A stretch of DNA of 64,000 nucleotides from Marisimplicoccus sp038147335. Lineage in GTDB: Bacteria > Bacteroidota > Bacteroidia > Flavobacteriales > Flavobacteriaceae. The translations under genes were made by a program, and so were the position numbers. The notes under the pieces were generated by a model. That model was given only the letters and a program-made list of their open reading frames with translations. It was not told where the DNA came from and did no database searches. Position 1 is the first letter of the stretch; each line of letters starts with the position of its first letter. The stretch is taken from positions 62,001 through 126,000 of the forward strand of contig JAYQTK010000006.1 in the NCBI GenBank assembly GCA_038147335.1, given 5' to 3'. Below, piece by piece: positions 62,671 to 64,000 of this stretch.

Positions 62671-63094
62671 TATTTCTCTTTTTACATGACCATTCAAATT
62701 CAAATTCAGAGACTAAGTCTCCTTCTTCATCATACCCTCTAGCTTTTAACCAAGCTTTTGAAGTTATATTTTGAATAGTCGAATTAATTAATTGTTTAGC
62801 TACTTTACCTTCACTACAAGTAAAAGTTATTTTACCTACTGCTTTTTTATGGAAGCTTGATTTATTGCTTACTAGAAGCATTGATATATTAGCATTAGAA
62901 TCTTGAATACATTTTGTAAGTAACATCCCTGTAGTTAATTCTGCAGCCATTCCTTGAACTGCCCAAAACATTGATCTATATGGGGTTTTGGTTAATCCAT
63001 TTAATCTTACTTTAACTTCACATTTAGAATCATTAATTAAATGTAAGTCTAACACCACTTAGCCATGCTGCAGGAAGCTTTAAAAAGCATCCAT
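62663..63094 (-). pseudogene. DUF4442 hotdog-fold (PaaI-like) thioesterase, 5' end frameshifted
   Basis: The main frame (62663 to about 63040) carries the DUF4442 pattern CEVKVRLNGLTKTPYRSMFWAVQGMAAELTTGM and a C-terminal KITFTCSEG part. The expected N-terminus (KLPAAWLSGVRLT) is present but in other frames: it is entered from ATG 63094 (MDAF) only if one T is added to a T-run near 63085, and a second indel near 63038 leads back. So two single-base errors affect the first 25 codons. A 131-residue start at 63058 would be artificial. Hotdog proteins hydrolyse acyl-CoA thioesters. Confidence 0.72.
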
Positions 63095-63246
63095 CTATTT
63101 ATTTTTACAATTTAGGTGTACTTTTTATACATAATTTCAAAAATATTCTAAATTCTTCAACAGTTACTGATAAAAAAAGATTGTTCAAAGATTATTGAAA
63201 TCTTTTTATTCAATTTAAAACAATCTTAAATTATAAGAATCTTTTG

Positions 63247-63319
63247 TGATCGCGATAGATTCGAACCTATGACCGTCTGCTTAGAAGGCAGATGCTCTAT
63301 CCAGCTGAGCTACGCGACC
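63247..63319 (-). tRNA. tRNA-Arg (anticodon UCU)
   Basis: A 73-base cloverleaf: acceptor GGTCGCG / CGCGATC with one G-T pair, D-arm with TAGCTCAGCTGGATAGAGCA, anticodon arm CTGCC-TTCTAAG-type loop with TCT, and T-arm GGTTCGAATC. CCA is not encoded. It is the 3' neighbour of tRNA-Ser in the same direction. Confidence 0.95.
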
Positions 63320-63323
63320 AATG

Positions 63324-63416
63324 CGGAGAGACTGGGATTCGAACCCAGGCAACGTTTACACGTTGACAGATTAGCAATCTGCTCCATTACCACTCTGGAT
63401 TTTGAACCATCTCTCC
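63324..63416 (-). tRNA. tRNA-Ser (anticodon GCU) with extra bases before the D-arm
   Basis: Acceptor GGAGAGA / TCTCTCC is perfect, the anticodon stem GCAGA / TCTGT holds a TTGCTAA loop (GCT), there is a long variable arm CAACG-TGTAAA-CGTTG and a T-arm GGGTTCGAATCCC. Between acceptor and the D-stem TCC / GGA lie ten bases (TGGTTCAAAA) instead of the usual two. The length of 93 is long even for class II. It is still probably the functional tRNA for AGC/AGU codons. Confidence 0.88.
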
Positions 63417-63470
63417 AAGTAAAGATTTACAAATTTAGCTAAAAAATGACCTGTCAAAAAGAATAAATAT

Positions 63471-64000
63471 TTATTCTTGTTGATCTAATAAATTTTTCAT
63501 TTCAACATATCCAGGATTATCTCCTAAAGTCCCATAAATATTCATTAAAGTTCTTAATTGCCTCATTAGCTCTATTATCTATTACTTAGTTTGCAATCAA
63601 AAGTACCATCTTTAAAATTGGAACACATTCTTTATATAAGTCTTCTCTTGTTTGCTTTAATTCATCATCATAGAAATTTTATCAAACCATGATGTTAAAA
63701 AGTTAAGGTCTATTCTTATCTCATTTACTAAAAAAGTTAAATCAGTTATCACATCTGTAACATATCCTTGATAATGTTCTCCATCTAAAAAGAATTAGTC
63801 TCCCTGTCCTACAAGATTTAAGATAGCTATGGCTGTTTTTCTGAAACAATTGTGGAAATGTCATTTGTTATTATTTGGATATGGATCCAATTTCAATAGA
63901 TGTTTTTTTACATAGCAAATTATTTGAGATGCTGCAGATATTCTATCCTTTTCACCTAATGATCTCCACTTGAAAAACAACACCTAGATTATAATAATAG
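63471..64000 (-). pseudogene. Broken C-terminal part of a probable TPR-repeat protein
   Basis: The stop at 63471 is preceded in frame by RTLMNIYGTLGDNPGYVEMKNLLDQQE, a typical end of Bacteroidota TPR proteins. Further upstream, pieces such as YDDELKQTREDLYKECVPIL, KDGTFDC, ISAASQIICYVKKHL and KLDPYPNNN appear in changing frames, so at least five indels disrupt 500 bases. The gene continues beyond the window. This is either low-quality sequence near an assembly end or a decayed gene. Confidence 0.5.

Noticed and set aside
63172..63207. AAAAGATT...AAATCTTTTT hairpin downstream of the tRNAs
   Set aside because: Weak AT-only stem; could be a tRNA terminator but is not distinguishable from background in this AT-rich sequence.
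1..64000. CRISPR arrays, insertion sequences, prophage, rRNA genes or a replication origin
   Set aside because: No regularly spaced repeats, transposase or integrase motifs, phage structural genes, rRNA sequence or DnaA-box cluster were seen.

Overview
The window is an AT-rich chromosome segment of a Bacteroidota bacterium, most likely an uncultured marine member of the Flavobacteriia. Evidence seen directly: a SusC/SusD pair, many lipoproteins with short MKK-type signals, very weak Shine-Dalgarno sequences, TAnnTTTG-type -7 elements in front of several genes, and a bacillithiol gene (bshA) of the Bacteroidota kind. No phage, integrase, transposase, CRISPR or rRNA was recognised. Species-level placement is not possible from sequence reading alone.

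Layout. 0-12.9 kb: 3' part of an amidase, then small secreted or lipoprotein genes, a 2-oxoglutarate oxygenase divergent from an ABM-fold monooxygenase, a histone-deacetylase-like hydrolase, a penicillin-acylase-family lipoprotein, an isoaspartyl peptidase (frameshifted), a ChbG/YdjC-type deacetylase, dapF, and a DoxX/MarC membrane operon. 13-19.7 kb: a fasciclin protein, a two-gene split 5'-nucleotidase (both halves frameshifted), a Bor-like lipoprotein, an HMA-MauE protein, a CPXCG protein and an aldo/keto reductase. 19.7-25.7 kb: CotH-like lipoprotein, pterin dehydratase, AlkA-type glycosylase, DUF411 protein and a DUF255 thioredoxin-like protein. 25.7-37.4 kb, minus strand: a glycan-utilisation locus (SusC, SusD, a very large FG-GAP/UnbV lipoprotein, GH20 hexosaminidase, HGSNAT-like acyltransferase). 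37.5-40.8 kb: secreted esterase and a second penicillin acylase. 40.8-49.9 kb, minus strand: one tight operon for cell envelope and redox functions (cell-wall amidase, MCE/MlaD protein, 4Fe-4S membrane protein, HAD protein, CCG-domain protein, unknown, GH3-beta-lactamase fusion, bshA). 49.9-52.9 kb: lptD and ridA, both frameshifted. 52.9-63.1 kb: sugar kinase, gapA, pfkA, tamB (minus) facing tsaD-rsmE (plus), then an asparaginase domain, a nitronate monooxygenase and a DUF4442 hotdog protein. 63.2-63.4 kb: tRNA-Arg(UCU) and tRNA-Ser(GCU). The last 0.5 kb is a broken C-terminal piece of a probable TPR protein.

How the genes fit together. The dominant theme is uptake and processing of N-acetylhexosamine-containing and amide-bonded material: SusCD import, GH20 and GH3 hexosaminidases, an HGSNAT-like acetyltransferase, a BadF/NagK-like sugar kinase feeding gapA/pfkA, a ChbG-type deacetylase, two penicillin acylases, an amidase and two asparaginase-type hydrolases. 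The second theme is the outer envelope (LptD, TamB, MCE protein, cell-wall amidase). Ten or more genes carry one or more frameshifts, including genes expected to be needed (lptD, tamB); indels cluster locally and are especially dense in lptD and the last 500 bases, so residual assembly or sequencing error is the leading explanation. Several very small membrane-protein genes (25-56 codons), often joined to neighbours by ATGA or TAATG overlaps, are recorded here although standard callers would miss them.
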